Part shown: in pieces, positions 53,745-62,299 of the stretch | How the letters are laid out: every line of letters begins with the position of its first letter | Numbering within the stretch: position 1 is the stretch's first letter | Assembly (NCBI GenBank): GCA_963767645.1 | Contig: CAVYEW010000018.1 | Span: 310,001-374,000 of the forward strand | Length of the DNA: 64,000 nt | Reading direction: 5' to 3' | From: DATFDN01 sp963767645 | GTDB taxonomy: Bacteria > Pseudomonadota > Alphaproteobacteria > Acetobacterales > Acetobacteraceae | Notes under the pieces: generated by a model | The model's database searches: none | What the model saw: only the letters and a program-made list of their open reading frames with translations | What the model was told of the DNA's origin: nothing | Made by a program: the position numbers and the translations under genes

Positions 53745-55247
53745 ATGCGCTTCGTCGGCGCCATCGACCAGGGAACCACCAGCACCCGCTTCATCGTCTT
53801 CGACCGCGCCGGAGCCATCGTCGCCAGCGCGCAGCGCGAGCACCGGCAGATTTATCCCCGCCCGGGCTGGGTGGAACACGACCCGGCCGAGATCTGGGAG
53901 GCGACCCAGCGTGTCGTGACGGAAGCGCTGGCGGCCGGCGGCCTGACGCATGGCGATCTCGCGGCGCTCGGCATCGCCAACCAGCGCGAGACCACCCTGC
54001 TCTGGGAACGCGCCACCGGCCGGCCGGTCCACAACGCCCTGGTGTGGCAGGACACGCGCACCGATCCGCTGGTGGCCGAGATGGCCCGCGACGGCGGGGA
54101 CGACCGTTTCCGCGAGGCGACCGGGCTGCCCCTGGCGAGCTATTTCAGCGCGCTCAAGCTGCGCTGGCTGCTCGATGCGGTGCCGGGCGCGCGGACCCGC
54201 GCCGCGGCGGGCGAGTTGCTATTCGGCACCATGGACACATGGCTGCTGTGGAACCTCGCCGGGCTGCACGTCACCGACGTGACCAATGCCAGCCGGACAC
54301 AGTTGATGAACCTCCGCAGTCTCGACTGGGACGACGCGCTGCTGGAGGCGTTCGGCGTGCCGCGCGCGGTGCTGCCCACGATCGCGCCATCCTCTGCCGT
54401 GCTGGGCGAGGCGCGCGGCGCACTCGCCGGCGTGAAGGTTGCGGGCGTGTTGGGCGATCAGCAGGCGGCACTGTTCGGGCAGGCCTGCTTCGATCCGGGC
54501 GAGATGAAGAGCACCTACGGGACCGGGTGCTTCCTGCTGATGAATACCGGCGATGTGCCCACCGCTTCCAAACACGGGTTGATCACCACGCTCGCCTGTC
54601 AGCGCGTCGGCGAGAAGCCGAGTTACGCGCTGGAGGGTTCCATCGCCAGCACCGGCAGCGTAGTGCAGTGGTTGCGCGACAATCTCGGCCTCATCCGTGC
54701 CAGCGCGGACGTCGAGGCACTGGCCGGTTCGGTGCCGGACAATGGCGGCGTGTATTTCGTGCCGGCGTTCTCCGGCCTGTACGCGCCGCATTGGCGGGCC
54801 GACGCGCGCGGCATCATCGCTGGCCTGACCGGCTATGCCACCGCGGCCCATATCGCGCGCGCCGCGCTGGAAGCCACGGCATTTCAGGTGGTGGATGTCG
54901 TGCGCGCGATGCAGGAGGACTGCGACGCCCCTTGCCATCCATCCTTGCGCGCCCTGCGGGTCGATGGCGGCATGACGGCCAACAGCCTGTTGATGCAGTT
55001 CCAGGCCGACATGCTGGATGTGCCGGTGATCCGCCCGCGCGTGATCGACACGACGGCCCTTGGCGCCGCTTATGCGGCGGGGCTGGCGGTCGGCTACTGG
55101 CGCGGGCTCGACGACGTGCGTGCCAACTGGAGTGCGGCGCGGTCTTGGACGCCATCGATGGACAAGTCGCGGCGCGATGCGCTGGCCCGATCGTGGCGCC
55201 AGGCGCTGACGCGATCATTCGGCTGGCACTCCGCGCCGGCGCAATAA
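53745..55247 (+). CDS. glpK: Glycerol kinase
   Basis: A 500-residue FGGY-family kinase that phosphorylates glycerol to sn-glycerol 3-phosphate using ATP. Typical features: GAIDQGTTSTRFIVFDRAG at the start, the FGGY signature region GVLGDQQAALFGQACFDPGEM, KSTYGTGCFLLMNTG and the C-terminal signature LRVDGGMTANSLLMQFQADM. There is a ribosome-binding site GAGGG before the ATG. The usual partners glpF and glpD are absent here; it follows an SDR gene in an operon instead. Length and motifs are those of true GlpK. Confidence 0.94.
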   Translation: MRFVGAIDQGTTSTRFIVFDRAGAIVASAQREHRQIYPRPGWVEHDPAEIWEATQRVVTEALAAGGLTHGDLAALGIANQRETTLLWERATGRPVHNALVWQDTRTDPLVAEMARDGGDDRFREATGLPLASYFSALKLRWLLDAVPGARTRAAAGELLFGTMDTWLLWNLAGLHVTDVTNASRTQLMNLRSLDWDDALLEAFGVPRAVLPTIAPSSAVLGEARGALAGVKVAGVLGDQQAALFGQACFDPGEMKSTYGTGCFLLMNTGDVPTASKHGLITTLACQRVGEKPSYALEGSIASTGSVVQWLRDNLGLIRASADVEALAGSVPDNGGVYFVPAFSGLYAPHWRADARGIIAGLTGYATAAHIARAALEATAFQVVDVVRAMQEDCDAPCHPSLRALRVDGGMTANSLLMQFQADMLDVPVIRPRVIDTTALGAAYAAGLAVGYWRGLDDVRANWSAARSWTPSMDKSRRDALARSWRQALTRSFGWHSAPAQ

Positions 55248-55254
55248 GCCGCTG

Positions 55255-56424
55255 CTACACCGGCTGCTTGAACCGGGGCAGCACGTGAGAGGCATAGAAC
55301 TCGATGACCCGCCTCTGGTCGGGCTGGCCGGAATGGACGTTCACGATGCTCACCCCGCTCTCGAACAGCTCTTGAAGCTTCGAGATATGCACCCCCGGAT
55401 CGGTGCCGATCGCCCACCCTTTGGTGACTTCGTCCAGGGGGACCTGCAAATCCGCCAGTTGCTGGATCTTGGTGGGGTCGAGGATATCGAAATACGGCTT
55501 CCAGGCCTTGGGTCCGAATCGCCAAAGCTCGGCCGCCTGTTTTGCGTCGGCCTGGTTGCCCACGACCACGTACTGCTCGATCATCACCGGCATGTTCGCC
55601 GGATCTTTCCCGGCCGAGCGCGCGCCCTCCTCCCATTCGGATTTGTATTGCTTCCAGCTCTTTGGATCAGTGATGAGTCCGTCGCCGTGCTGTCCCGCGA
55701 GCTTCATGGACTTGCGGCCGTTCGCAGCGGTCAGCAAAGGGATCGGCTGCGGCGGAGGATTATAGAGCTTCGCGTTGACGGTGTAGTAGGTGCCCTTGTG
55801 GGACACAGGCTGTCCGGTCCAGAGCTGGCGAATGACGTCGATCGCCTCGATCAGGCGGTCCCAGCGTTCCTGCCACTTCGGCCACGTACCCGTGGCGGCC
55901 TCTTCGTTGAGGGCCTCGCCCGATCCGACGCCCAGGAAGATCCGGCCCGGATGCAGAAGACTGAGCGAGGCGAAAGCCTCGGCAACCACCGCTGGATTGT
56001 AGCGGATGGTCGGGCACGTGACCATCGTGCCCAGCCAGCTTCGTGATGCCTGCGCGGTCAGCGCACCCAGAGTGACCCAAGCCTGCCCGCAATGGCCTTG
56101 ATTGGCCTGCCACGGCTGCAAATGATCGCTTGTTCCTACTACGTGAAACCCGGATCGCGATGCCAGCGAGCCGAGCTGGACGAGCTGCGGCACCGGGAAC
56201 TGCTCATGCGCCAAGTCGAAGCCGATCATCCCCTTGCCGAGGCCGTGGCCTGGATTTTGGGCGCTGGCACTCGCTCCCGGCCGCTCCGCGCCCGCGCTCT
56301 GCTGGGCGCGCGCCGCGGTCAGGCCTAGGCCCGACGCGCCGGCCAGCATGGTGGTCCATTTCAAGAGTTCGCGCCGGTCCGGAGACAGGCGATTTTCAGC
56401 TGTAGAGGCGTCATCAGGCGACAT
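55255..56424 (-). CDS. Exported luciferase-like F420/flavin-dependent oxidoreductase (Tat signal)
   Basis: A 389-residue protein. The N-terminus has SPDRRELLKWTTMLAGASGL, a Tat signal with twin Arg, and an Ala-rich cleavage region. The mature part is a luciferase-like barrel: MIGFDLAHEQFPVPQLVQLG, VGTSDHLQPWQANQGHCGQ and LHPGRIFLGVGSGEALNE. This resembles the F420-dependent glucose-6-phosphate-dehydrogenase-like/hydroxymycolate-dehydrogenase branch of exported enzymes. Cofactor loading in the cytoplasm would explain Tat export. Whether it uses F420 or FMN is not known. It is convergent with glpK. Confidence 0.85.
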   Translation of the reverse strand: MSPDDASTAENRLSPDRRELLKWTTMLAGASGLGLTAARAQQSAGAERPGASASAQNPGHGLGKGMIGFDLAHEQFPVPQLVQLGSLASRSGFHVVGTSDHLQPWQANQGHCGQAWVTLGALTAQASRSWLGTMVTCPTIRYNPAVVAEAFASLSLLHPGRIFLGVGSGEALNEEAATGTWPKWQERWDRLIEAIDVIRQLWTGQPVSHKGTYYTVNAKLYNPPPQPIPLLTAANGRKSMKLAGQHGDGLITDPKSWKQYKSEWEEGARSAGKDPANMPVMIEQYVVVGNQADAKQAAELWRFGPKAWKPYFDILDPTKIQQLADLQVPLDEVTKGWAIGTDPGVHISKLQELFESGVSIVNVHSGQPDQRRVIEFYASHVLPRFKQPV

Positions 56425-56525
56425 TGCAAGCTCCGGCGGGTCGCGAACGGATGCGGCGACAACGAGAGACTCTCCGGCAAGTTTCCCCGTTGCTGAACCG
56501 CATTGGGCGGAGTGGCGGCAGCCGA

Positions 56526-57923
56526 TCAGCGCCGGATGCGGTTCCCCACGACGAAGCCGAGCAGTCCTGTCATGCCGATGCCGAGCAGCGCCTGCAGCCC
56601 GGTCAGGAGGTGGACCGCCGTGGCGCTCGGCTGCAGCCCCACCGCCGGGCTGCCCGAGGTGGTCAGCGCGAGCAGGCTGAAGGTCAGTGCGTCGACCGGG
56701 TTGCGGGTGATGATCCGGGCCGGCGGTGAGACGGAATCGTCCACTTGGACGATGCTTCCCGTTGCAAGATAAAGCAGAGCGAACAGCACATAGATGACGA
56801 GCAGCGATCCAAGCACGCGCGCAACGCTCTCTCCGTATCCGCACACCCATTCGACGAGCTGATCGACCGCATAGGCGCGGTACTCCGCGGCGGCTGCGCG
56901 CCAGCGGTGCGCGGCGGCGGCCTCGCGGGCACGCCGGAGCGCCTCGCGCTTTCCCATCACCCGCTTGCGATAATACGCCCAGCGCGCGGCCACGTAATCG
57001 CCAAGCTCGTGGAAGTTCCGCTCGAGCACCAGATACCCGAGGCGTGCAGCCTCGTAGTCCCCGGCCAGCTCTTCCCCGATCGCCCCGCCGAGTTGCTCGA
57101 CCCGCATTCGCGACTTTTCCAGCCACGCGCCGGCGAAGCGGACATGCGTGAGGTCGCAATGCGAGAGATCGATGTCGCGCAGGCGCGCTTCGGTCAGCGT
57201 CGCTTCGCGCAGGTTGACGCCCCGCAGATTCGCGCCCGACAGGTCGGCTCGCTCCAAACGCGCCCCGTGCAGGTCTGCTTGACTGAGCGTGGCATTGCGG
57301 AGCAGGGCGTTGGTCAAGTGGACGCCGGCGAGGTTTGCGTCGGTCAGCGTGGCGTTCGTAAGATCGGCGCCCTCAAGCCGCGCATCGGATAAGTTGCTGC
57401 CCCAGAGATCGGCGCCGCGCAGATTGGCGCCCTCGAGCAGCGCGCCCGTGAGATCGGCGAAACGCATCGTTGCGCCGCGCAGGTCGGCGTCCTCAAGCAT
57501 TGCTCCGTTCAGGTTGGCCCCGCCGAGGGCCGCGCCCTCGAGCCGTGCATTGGCCAGATCGACATTCCGCAGATCGGCATCCTCGAGCAGCGCATCATGC
57601 AAGTTCGCCCCGCTGAGCAGCGCGCCAGCGAGATTCGCACCCTGGAGATTCGCGCCTTCGAGGTCGGCGCGGCGCAGGTTCGCCGCTTGCAGGTCCACCC
57701 GCGCCAAGTTCACGCCTTCGCGCTCGGTGTCCCACCAGGCAACGTCAGTGCCCAGAGCGGTCCGCAACGCACGCATTCCCGCCCGGCCGAGGTCGATGCC
57801 CTCCAGGGATGGATGTGGCTGGCCTTCGGCCGTGCCGAGATGCATCCGCCCCGTGCCCTCTGCCTCGATCAAGCGCTGCAGAAGCTCAGCCGCGACGTGC
57901 TCTCCGACCGGCGTTGCCGACAC
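56526..57923 (-). CDS. Pentapeptide-repeat protein with C-terminal two-helix channel-like domain
   Basis: A 465-residue protein. Residues ~70-265 are a long run of pentapeptide repeats (A(D/N)LxG pattern, such as ADLEGANLQGANLAGALL), which form a square right-handed beta-helix. A charged helical region follows (~270-365). Two membrane segments at ~371-389 (LGSLLVIYVLFALLYLATG) and ~436-460 flank a pore-like loop (DALTFSLLALTTSGSP, ~411-426). This is the layout of two-transmembrane K+-channel-like domains, but the usual TxGYGD filter is absent. The role is unknown; a channel gated or scaffolded by the repeat domain is possible. The upstream lipoprotein genes are on the same strand. Confidence 0.82.
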   Translation of the reverse strand: MSATPVGEHVAAELLQRLIEAEGTGRMHLGTAEGQPHPSLEGIDLGRAGMRALRTALGTDVAWWDTEREGVNLARVDLQAANLRRADLEGANLQGANLAGALLSGANLHDALLEDADLRNVDLANARLEGAALGGANLNGAMLEDADLRGATMRFADLTGALLEGANLRGADLWGSNLSDARLEGADLTNATLTDANLAGVHLTNALLRNATLSQADLHGARLERADLSGANLRGVNLREATLTEARLRDIDLSHCDLTHVRFAGAWLEKSRMRVEQLGGAIGEELAGDYEAARLGYLVLERNFHELGDYVAARWAYYRKRVMGKREALRRAREAAAAHRWRAAAAEYRAYAVDQLVEWVCGYGESVARVLGSLLVIYVLFALLYLATGSIVQVDDSVSPPARIITRNPVDALTFSLLALTTSGSPAVGLQPSATAVHLLTGLQALLGIGMTGLLGFVVGNRIRR

Positions 57924-57936
57924 CGATGCCGGTCCG

Positions 57937-58158
57937 TCAGTCGGAGCCGAAATAGCGGCTTGGTCCGGTATGGGGCACGAGGCTCGGCGTGTATGGGCCG
58001 CCGCCTTCGTTCACGCCCGGCATGCCAAGATCGGCGTCCGAGGCTTCCGGCGGCGGGGGCACGAGCCCGCGCCCCGTCAGGCCGAGGCTCGCCGGGGTCG
58101 CGGTGCACCCGGCGAGCGTTGAGAAACCAAATAACAGGAAAAGGAACGGGCGTTTCAT
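57937..58158 (-). CDS. Small lipoprotein (73 aa)
   Basis: A 73-residue protein with a lipoprotein signal: MKRPFLFLLFGFSTLAGC has the lipobox TLAGC, so Cys18 would be lipidated. The mature ~55 residues are Pro/Gly-rich and polar, with no recognised domain. It lies 14 bases upstream of the pentapeptide-repeat channel-like gene on the same strand, so the two may be expressed together. Confidence 0.72.
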   Translation of the reverse strand: MKRPFLFLLFGFSTLAGCTATPASLGLTGRGLVPPPPEASDADLGMPGVNEGGGPYTPSLVPHTGPSRYFGSD

Positions 58159-58215
58159 GGATGTCAGATGGGGGTCAGTCCCGCATGCGACACCCTCGGC
58201 GCATCCGCGCCAACT

Positions 58216-58431
58216 CTAGGGTGCGGTGACTGCGCCGCCCAGGGCACCGGCTCCGCCGCCGATCAACGCGCCGGTCGCGGCCTTTCCGCCGGTGAGCGCC
58301 GAGACCCCAGCGCCGGCCCCGGCGCCGAGCAGCCCGCCCGAAACCGCCCGCTGCCCAGGTGTGTAGCCGCAGGCCGCGAGCGCCAGGAGAAGAGTGCCGG
58401 CAAGGGCACGCAGGGCGATGGTGCGTGTCAT
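58216..58431 (-). CDS. Glycine-zipper lipoprotein (71 aa)
   Basis: A 71-residue small lipoprotein. The signal sequence TRTIALRALAGTLLLALAAC ends in the lipobox LALAAC. The mature part is a glycine-zipper sequence (GGLLGAGAGAGVSAL, then GALIGGGAGALGGAVTAP), like OsmB/SlyB-type outer-membrane lipoproteins. Such proteins insert into or line the outer membrane and are often stress-induced. It precedes the 57937 lipoprotein gene on the same strand and is divergent from the helicase gene at 58564. Confidence 0.78.
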   Translation of the reverse strand: MTRTIALRALAGTLLLALAACGYTPGQRAVSGGLLGAGAGAGVSALTGGKAATGALIGGGAGALGGAVTAP

Positions 58432-58563
58432 GATGGTGCCTCCGTTGATGCCGCTACGAGAACTCGATACCGAGGGAGGAACGATGTCGAGATTGCGGCG
58501 TTCGCAAGGCTTTCGCTAACCCTCTTGTGAGCAGGCGGCGGCGCGGCTAAGCCCGCGGCCCTG

Positions 58564-61068
58564 ATGTTGCCCCAGCCCTTCGCGGCCTGGTTCGCCGCCC
58601 GCTCCTGGCGGCCGCGCCCGCACCAGCTCGCCATGATCGATGCGGCGCGTTCGGGCGAAAACGTGCTGCTGATCGCCCCAACCGGCGGTGGCAAGACCCT
58701 GGCCGGGTTCCTGCCGAGCCTGATCGATCTGGCCGCCACACCGCGTCCCGGCCTCCACACGCTCTATGTCAGCCCGCTCAAGGCGTTGGCGACCGATATC
58801 GCGCGCAACCTGACGCGCCCGGTCGCGGAGATGGGGCTGCCGGTCCGGATCGAGACGCGCACCGGCGATACGCCCGCCAATCGCCGGGCGCGCCAGCGTG
58901 CCGCGCCGCCGCACATTCTGTTGACCACGCCGGAAAGCCTGGCGCTGCTGCTCTCCTTGCCCGACGCGCCCGAGCTGTTCGGCGGACTTGCCACCCTGGT
59001 CATCGACGAGGCCCACGCCTTGGCCGGCAGCAAGCGCGGGGATCAGCTGGCGCTCTGCGCCGCCCGCCTCGCCGCGCTTGCCCCCGGCCTGCACCGTGTC
59101 GGGCTGTCCGCCACCGTGGCGCACCCCGAGTCGGTCCGCGCCTATGTCGGCGCGGACCGGATCATTGAGGAGAAGGGAGGCGCTGCCCCCGATCTCTCGG
59201 TGATGCTGCCCGAAGGCGAGCTGTCCTGGTCCGGCCATATGGGCATCGAGGCGGCGCCCGGCGTCATGGCGCGCATCCGCGCCGCCGGACTGACCATCGT
59301 GTTCGTCAACACGCGCGCCCAGGCCGAGCTGATGTTCCAGGCGCTGTGGCGGCTGAACGACCCGATGCTGCCGATCGCCCTGCATCACGGCAGCCTGGAG
59401 GTGGCGCAGCGCCGCAAGGTGGAGGCGGCGATGGCCGAGGGGCGGCTGCGGGCGGTGGTCGCGACCTCCTCGCTCGATCTCGGCATCGACTGGGGCGGCG
59501 TCGATCAGGTGATCCAGGTCGGCGCGCCCAAGGGGGTCTCGCGGCTGCTGCAACGGGTCGGGCGGGCCAATCACCGCATGGAAGAGGCCTCGCGCGCGCT
59601 GCTGGTGCCGGCCAACCGGTTCGAGGTGCTGGAGTGCGAGGCGGCGCTGGAGGGGGTGGCGGCGCGCGCGCTGGACGGCGATCCGCCGCGGCCAGGCGGG
59701 CTGGACGTGCTCGCCCAGCACCTGCTCGGCATGGCTTGCGCCGCCCCGTTCTACCCCGACGCGGCGTACGCGGAAGTGCGCGGCGCCGCGCCCTACGCAG
59801 CGCTGTCGCGGCGGGACTTCGACGACGTGCTGACCTTCGTGGAGAACGGCGGCTACGCGCTCGGCGCTTATGAGCGCTACCGCAAGCTGTTCCGCGACTC
59901 CCAGGGCATGGTGCATGTCCGCTCGGCTCGCGTCGCGCGCCAGCACCGCATGAACATCGGCACCATCGTCGAGGCGCCGCTGATCAAGGTGCGGCTCGCC
60001 GGCAAGCGCGGGCCGGGGCCGAGCCTGGGCGAGGTCGAGGAGTATTTCGTCTCGCTGCTGCGCCCGGGCGACACGTTCATGTTCGCCGGCCGTCTGCTGC
60101 GCTTCCTGCGCCTGCGCGAGACCTGGCTGGAGGCGGCGGAGGGCGGGCAGGGCGAACCGATGGTCCCGGCCTATGCGGGCGGGCGGCTGCCGCTGACCAC
60201 GCATCTCGCGGACCGCGTGCGCGACCTTCTGCAAGACCCGGCGCGTTGGGATGCCTTTCCCGAGGGAGTGCGCGAGTGGCTCCGCCTGCAGCGCGCCCGC
60301 TCGCGCCTGCCCGGACGGCGCGACCTGCTGATCGAGACCTTCCCCCGCCGCGGACGGTGGTACCTGGTCGCCTACTGCTTCGAGGGCCGCAACGCCCACC
60401 AGACCTTGGGAATGCTGGTCACGAAGCGCATGGAGCGGGCCGGCATGGCGCCGCTCGGTTTCGTCGCCACCGACTACGTGCTCGGCGTGTGGTCGGCGAA
60501 CCAGCCGAGCGATGTGGCGGCATTGTTCGATGAGGACATGCTGGGCGATGATCTGGAGGCGTGGATGGCGGACAGCTCCATGCTGCGGCGCGCGTTCCGC
60601 AATGTCGCGGTGATCGCCGGGCTGATCGAGCGCCACCATCCGGGCGCGGAGAAGAACCGCAGGCAGGTGACGGTGAACAGCGACCTGATCTACGACGTGC
60701 TGCGCCGGCATCAGCCGGACCATGTGCTGCTGCGCGCCACGCGGGCGGACGCCGCCTCCGGGCTGATCGACCTCGGCCGCGTCGCGGGGATGCTGGCGCG
60801 GGTGCGGGGACGGATCGTGCATATGGCGCTGTCGCGGGTTTCTCCGCTGGCGGTGCCGGTGCTGCTCGACATCGGGCGGGAGAGCGTGCGCTCGGCCGAG
60901 GACGAGGACGCACTGCTCGAGGAGGCCGAGGCGATCGTGGCCGAGGCGATGGGCACCGCCGAGCCGCCAACTGCCCGGATTCCCCTGGTGCATCGCGCCA
61001 ATGTCGCGCGTCAGCGCCAACGGGGTGAAACACCCCCGCAGCGCGACCTGTTCGGCGGCCACGCATGA
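58564..61068 (+). CDS. Ligase-associated Lhr-like DNA repair helicase
   Basis: An 834-residue superfamily 2 DEXH helicase of the Lhr-like, 'ligase-associated DNA damage response' group. Walker A is APTGGGKTLAGF (residues ~38-49) and the Walker B DEAH box is near residue 148 (LVIDEAHALAGSKRGDQ). IVFVNTRAQAELMFQALW and QVGAPKGVSRLLQRVGRANH mark the second RecA domain. The C-terminal ~400 residues are the Lhr winged-helix and core region. It overlaps the pdeM gene by four bases. The usual companions, an ATP-dependent DNA ligase and an exonuclease, are not beside it in this window. Confidence 0.93.
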   Translation: MLPQPFAAWFAARSWRPRPHQLAMIDAARSGENVLLIAPTGGGKTLAGFLPSLIDLAATPRPGLHTLYVSPLKALATDIARNLTRPVAEMGLPVRIETRTGDTPANRRARQRAAPPHILLTTPESLALLLSLPDAPELFGGLATLVIDEAHALAGSKRGDQLALCAARLAALAPGLHRVGLSATVAHPESVRAYVGADRIIEEKGGAAPDLSVMLPEGELSWSGHMGIEAAPGVMARIRAAGLTIVFVNTRAQAELMFQALWRLNDPMLPIALHHGSLEVAQRRKVEAAMAEGRLRAVVATSSLDLGIDWGGVDQVIQVGAPKGVSRLLQRVGRANHRMEEASRALLVPANRFEVLECEAALEGVAARALDGDPPRPGGLDVLAQHLLGMACAAPFYPDAAYAEVRGAAPYAALSRRDFDDVLTFVENGGYALGAYERYRKLFRDSQGMVHVRSARVARQHRMNIGTIVEAPLIKVRLAGKRGPGPSLGEVEEYFVSLLRPGDTFMFAGRLLRFLRLRETWLEAAEGGQGEPMVPAYAGGRLPLTTHLADRVRDLLQDPARWDAFPEGVREWLRLQRARSRLPGRRDLLIETFPRRGRWYLVAYCFEGRNAHQTLGMLVTKRMERAGMAPLGFVATDYVLGVWSANQPSDVAALFDEDMLGDDLEAWMADSSMLRRAFRNVAVIAGLIERHHPGAEKNRRQVTVNSDLIYDVLRRHQPDHVLLRATRADAASGLIDLGRVAGMLARVRGRIVHMALSRVSPLAVPVLLDIGRESVRSAEDEDALLEEAEAIVAEAMGTAEPPTARIPLVHRANVARQRQRGETPPQRDLFGGHA

Positions 61069-61743
61069 CCGCCGCGCCGCTGCATCTGGCCGGCGAGCAG
61101 TTGATGCTCGATCCGGCGGGCGCGCTCTACTGGCCGGCGCACCGTCTGCTCGCCGTCTCCGACCTGCATCTGGAGAAGGGCTCGTTCTATGCGCGGCGCG
61201 GGATGCTGCTGCCGCCCTGGGATACGCGGGCGACAATCGACCGGCTGGTGCTGCTGGTGCGGCACTGGCGCCCGCGCATTTTGGTGGCGCTCGGCGATTC
61301 GTTCCACGACACCGGTGGAGCAGGGCGCCTGCCCGATGCGGAGGCGGCCCGGCTCGGCGCGCTTGCGGCGGCGCTGCGGCTGATCTGGGTGCGTGGCAAC
61401 CATGATCCGGCACCGCCTGAGGGACTTGGCGGCGAGTTCGGTCGAGACCTTCGCGGCCGGGCCGTTCGTCTTCCGTCACCAGGCCGAGCCGCGCGCCCCG
61501 GCGGGCGAGGTGAGCGGGCATTTCCATCCGAAGGCGGCGGTGCCCGCACGCGGCACCGCGCTGTGCCGCCCCTGCTTCGTCGCCGACGCGCGGCGGATCG
61601 TCATGCCGGCCTTCGGCGCGTACACGGGCGGGCTCGACGTGGCCGACCCGGCGATTGCGCGCCTGTTCCCGCGCGGCGGGCGCGTGTTCCTGTTGGGGCG
61701 CGAGCAAGTGTTCAGCTTCGCACTGGGCGCGGCACGCGGCTAA
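61065..61743 (+). pseudogene. pdeM: PdeM-type ligase-associated metallophosphoesterase, one frameshift
   Basis: A small calcineurin-like phosphoesterase that travels with the Lhr-like helicase. The first part (61065 to ~61435) shows the metal motifs VSDLHLEKGS, ALGDSFHD and VRGNHDPAPPEG. After GLGGE the frame changes: a single extra T in the TT at 61436-61437 separates it from ETFAAGPFVFRHQAEP and the last motif SGHFHPKAAV, which end at 61743. Without that base the protein is about 225 residues, the normal length. Every catalytic residue expected from the family is present across the two parts. Either a real mutation or a sequence error. Confidence 0.86.
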
Positions 61744-61772
61744 GGTCCGGCGATGTAGTCGGAGTAAACGTC

Positions 61773-62216
61773 ATGCGGTTAGCGCTTCACATCGCTGTTC
61801 TTATCCTGGCGCTTTCGGCCGTCGCACCGCGCGCACTTCGAGCCGAGGCGCCGCATCGCATGGTAATTCATGTGAACAGCCCGACGCGGGAGACCATGGC
61901 CGAGGCGCTGCACAACGCCGCCAACGTGATGGACTATTACCGCGAGCATGGCAGCGCCGCCGCGATCGAGATCGTCGCCAACGGCCGCGGCGTGACCATG
62001 TTCGTGGCCGGCATGTCGCCGGTCGGCAGCGAAATCGCGGCGTTCCACGCCCGCTATCCGGATACGATTTTCGATGCCTGCGCCATCTCGCTGGCGGCGG
62101 TCGGGAAGGCGCTCAATCGCAAGCTTGAGGTAATGCCGGAGGTGCACACCGTTCCTTCGGGCGCGGCGCGCATCCTGGAACTGGAGGAACAGCATTTTGC
62201 GTATCTGAAGCCGTAG
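61773..62216 (+). CDS. DsrE-family-like secreted protein
   Basis: A 147-residue protein with a Sec signal peptide (LALHIAVLILALSAVAPRALR, cleaved near RAEA). The mature part HRMVIHVNSPTRETMAEALH, NAANVMDYYREHG and IEIVANGRGVTMFVAG is the DsrE/DsrF-like (YchN-type) alpha/beta fold. Only one Cys is visible (FDACAI), so it is not a standard sulfur relay protein. The ATG at 61773 has GGAG upstream. It follows pdeM by 30 bases on the same strand. The function is unknown; small ligand or sulfur-related binding is a guess from the family. Confidence 0.8.
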   Translation: MRLALHIAVLILALSAVAPRALRAEAPHRMVIHVNSPTRETMAEALHNAANVMDYYREHGSAAAIEIVANGRGVTMFVAGMSPVGSEIAAFHARYPDTIFDACAISLAAVGKALNRKLEVMPEVHTVPSGAARILELEEQHFAYLKP

Positions 62217-62299
62217 AAACTCTATATTCGTCCAGGATTTTGCCCGGACGGACGGTGCGAACGCCCGAGACTTTCACGCGTGCTGCCAAGTCACACCGA

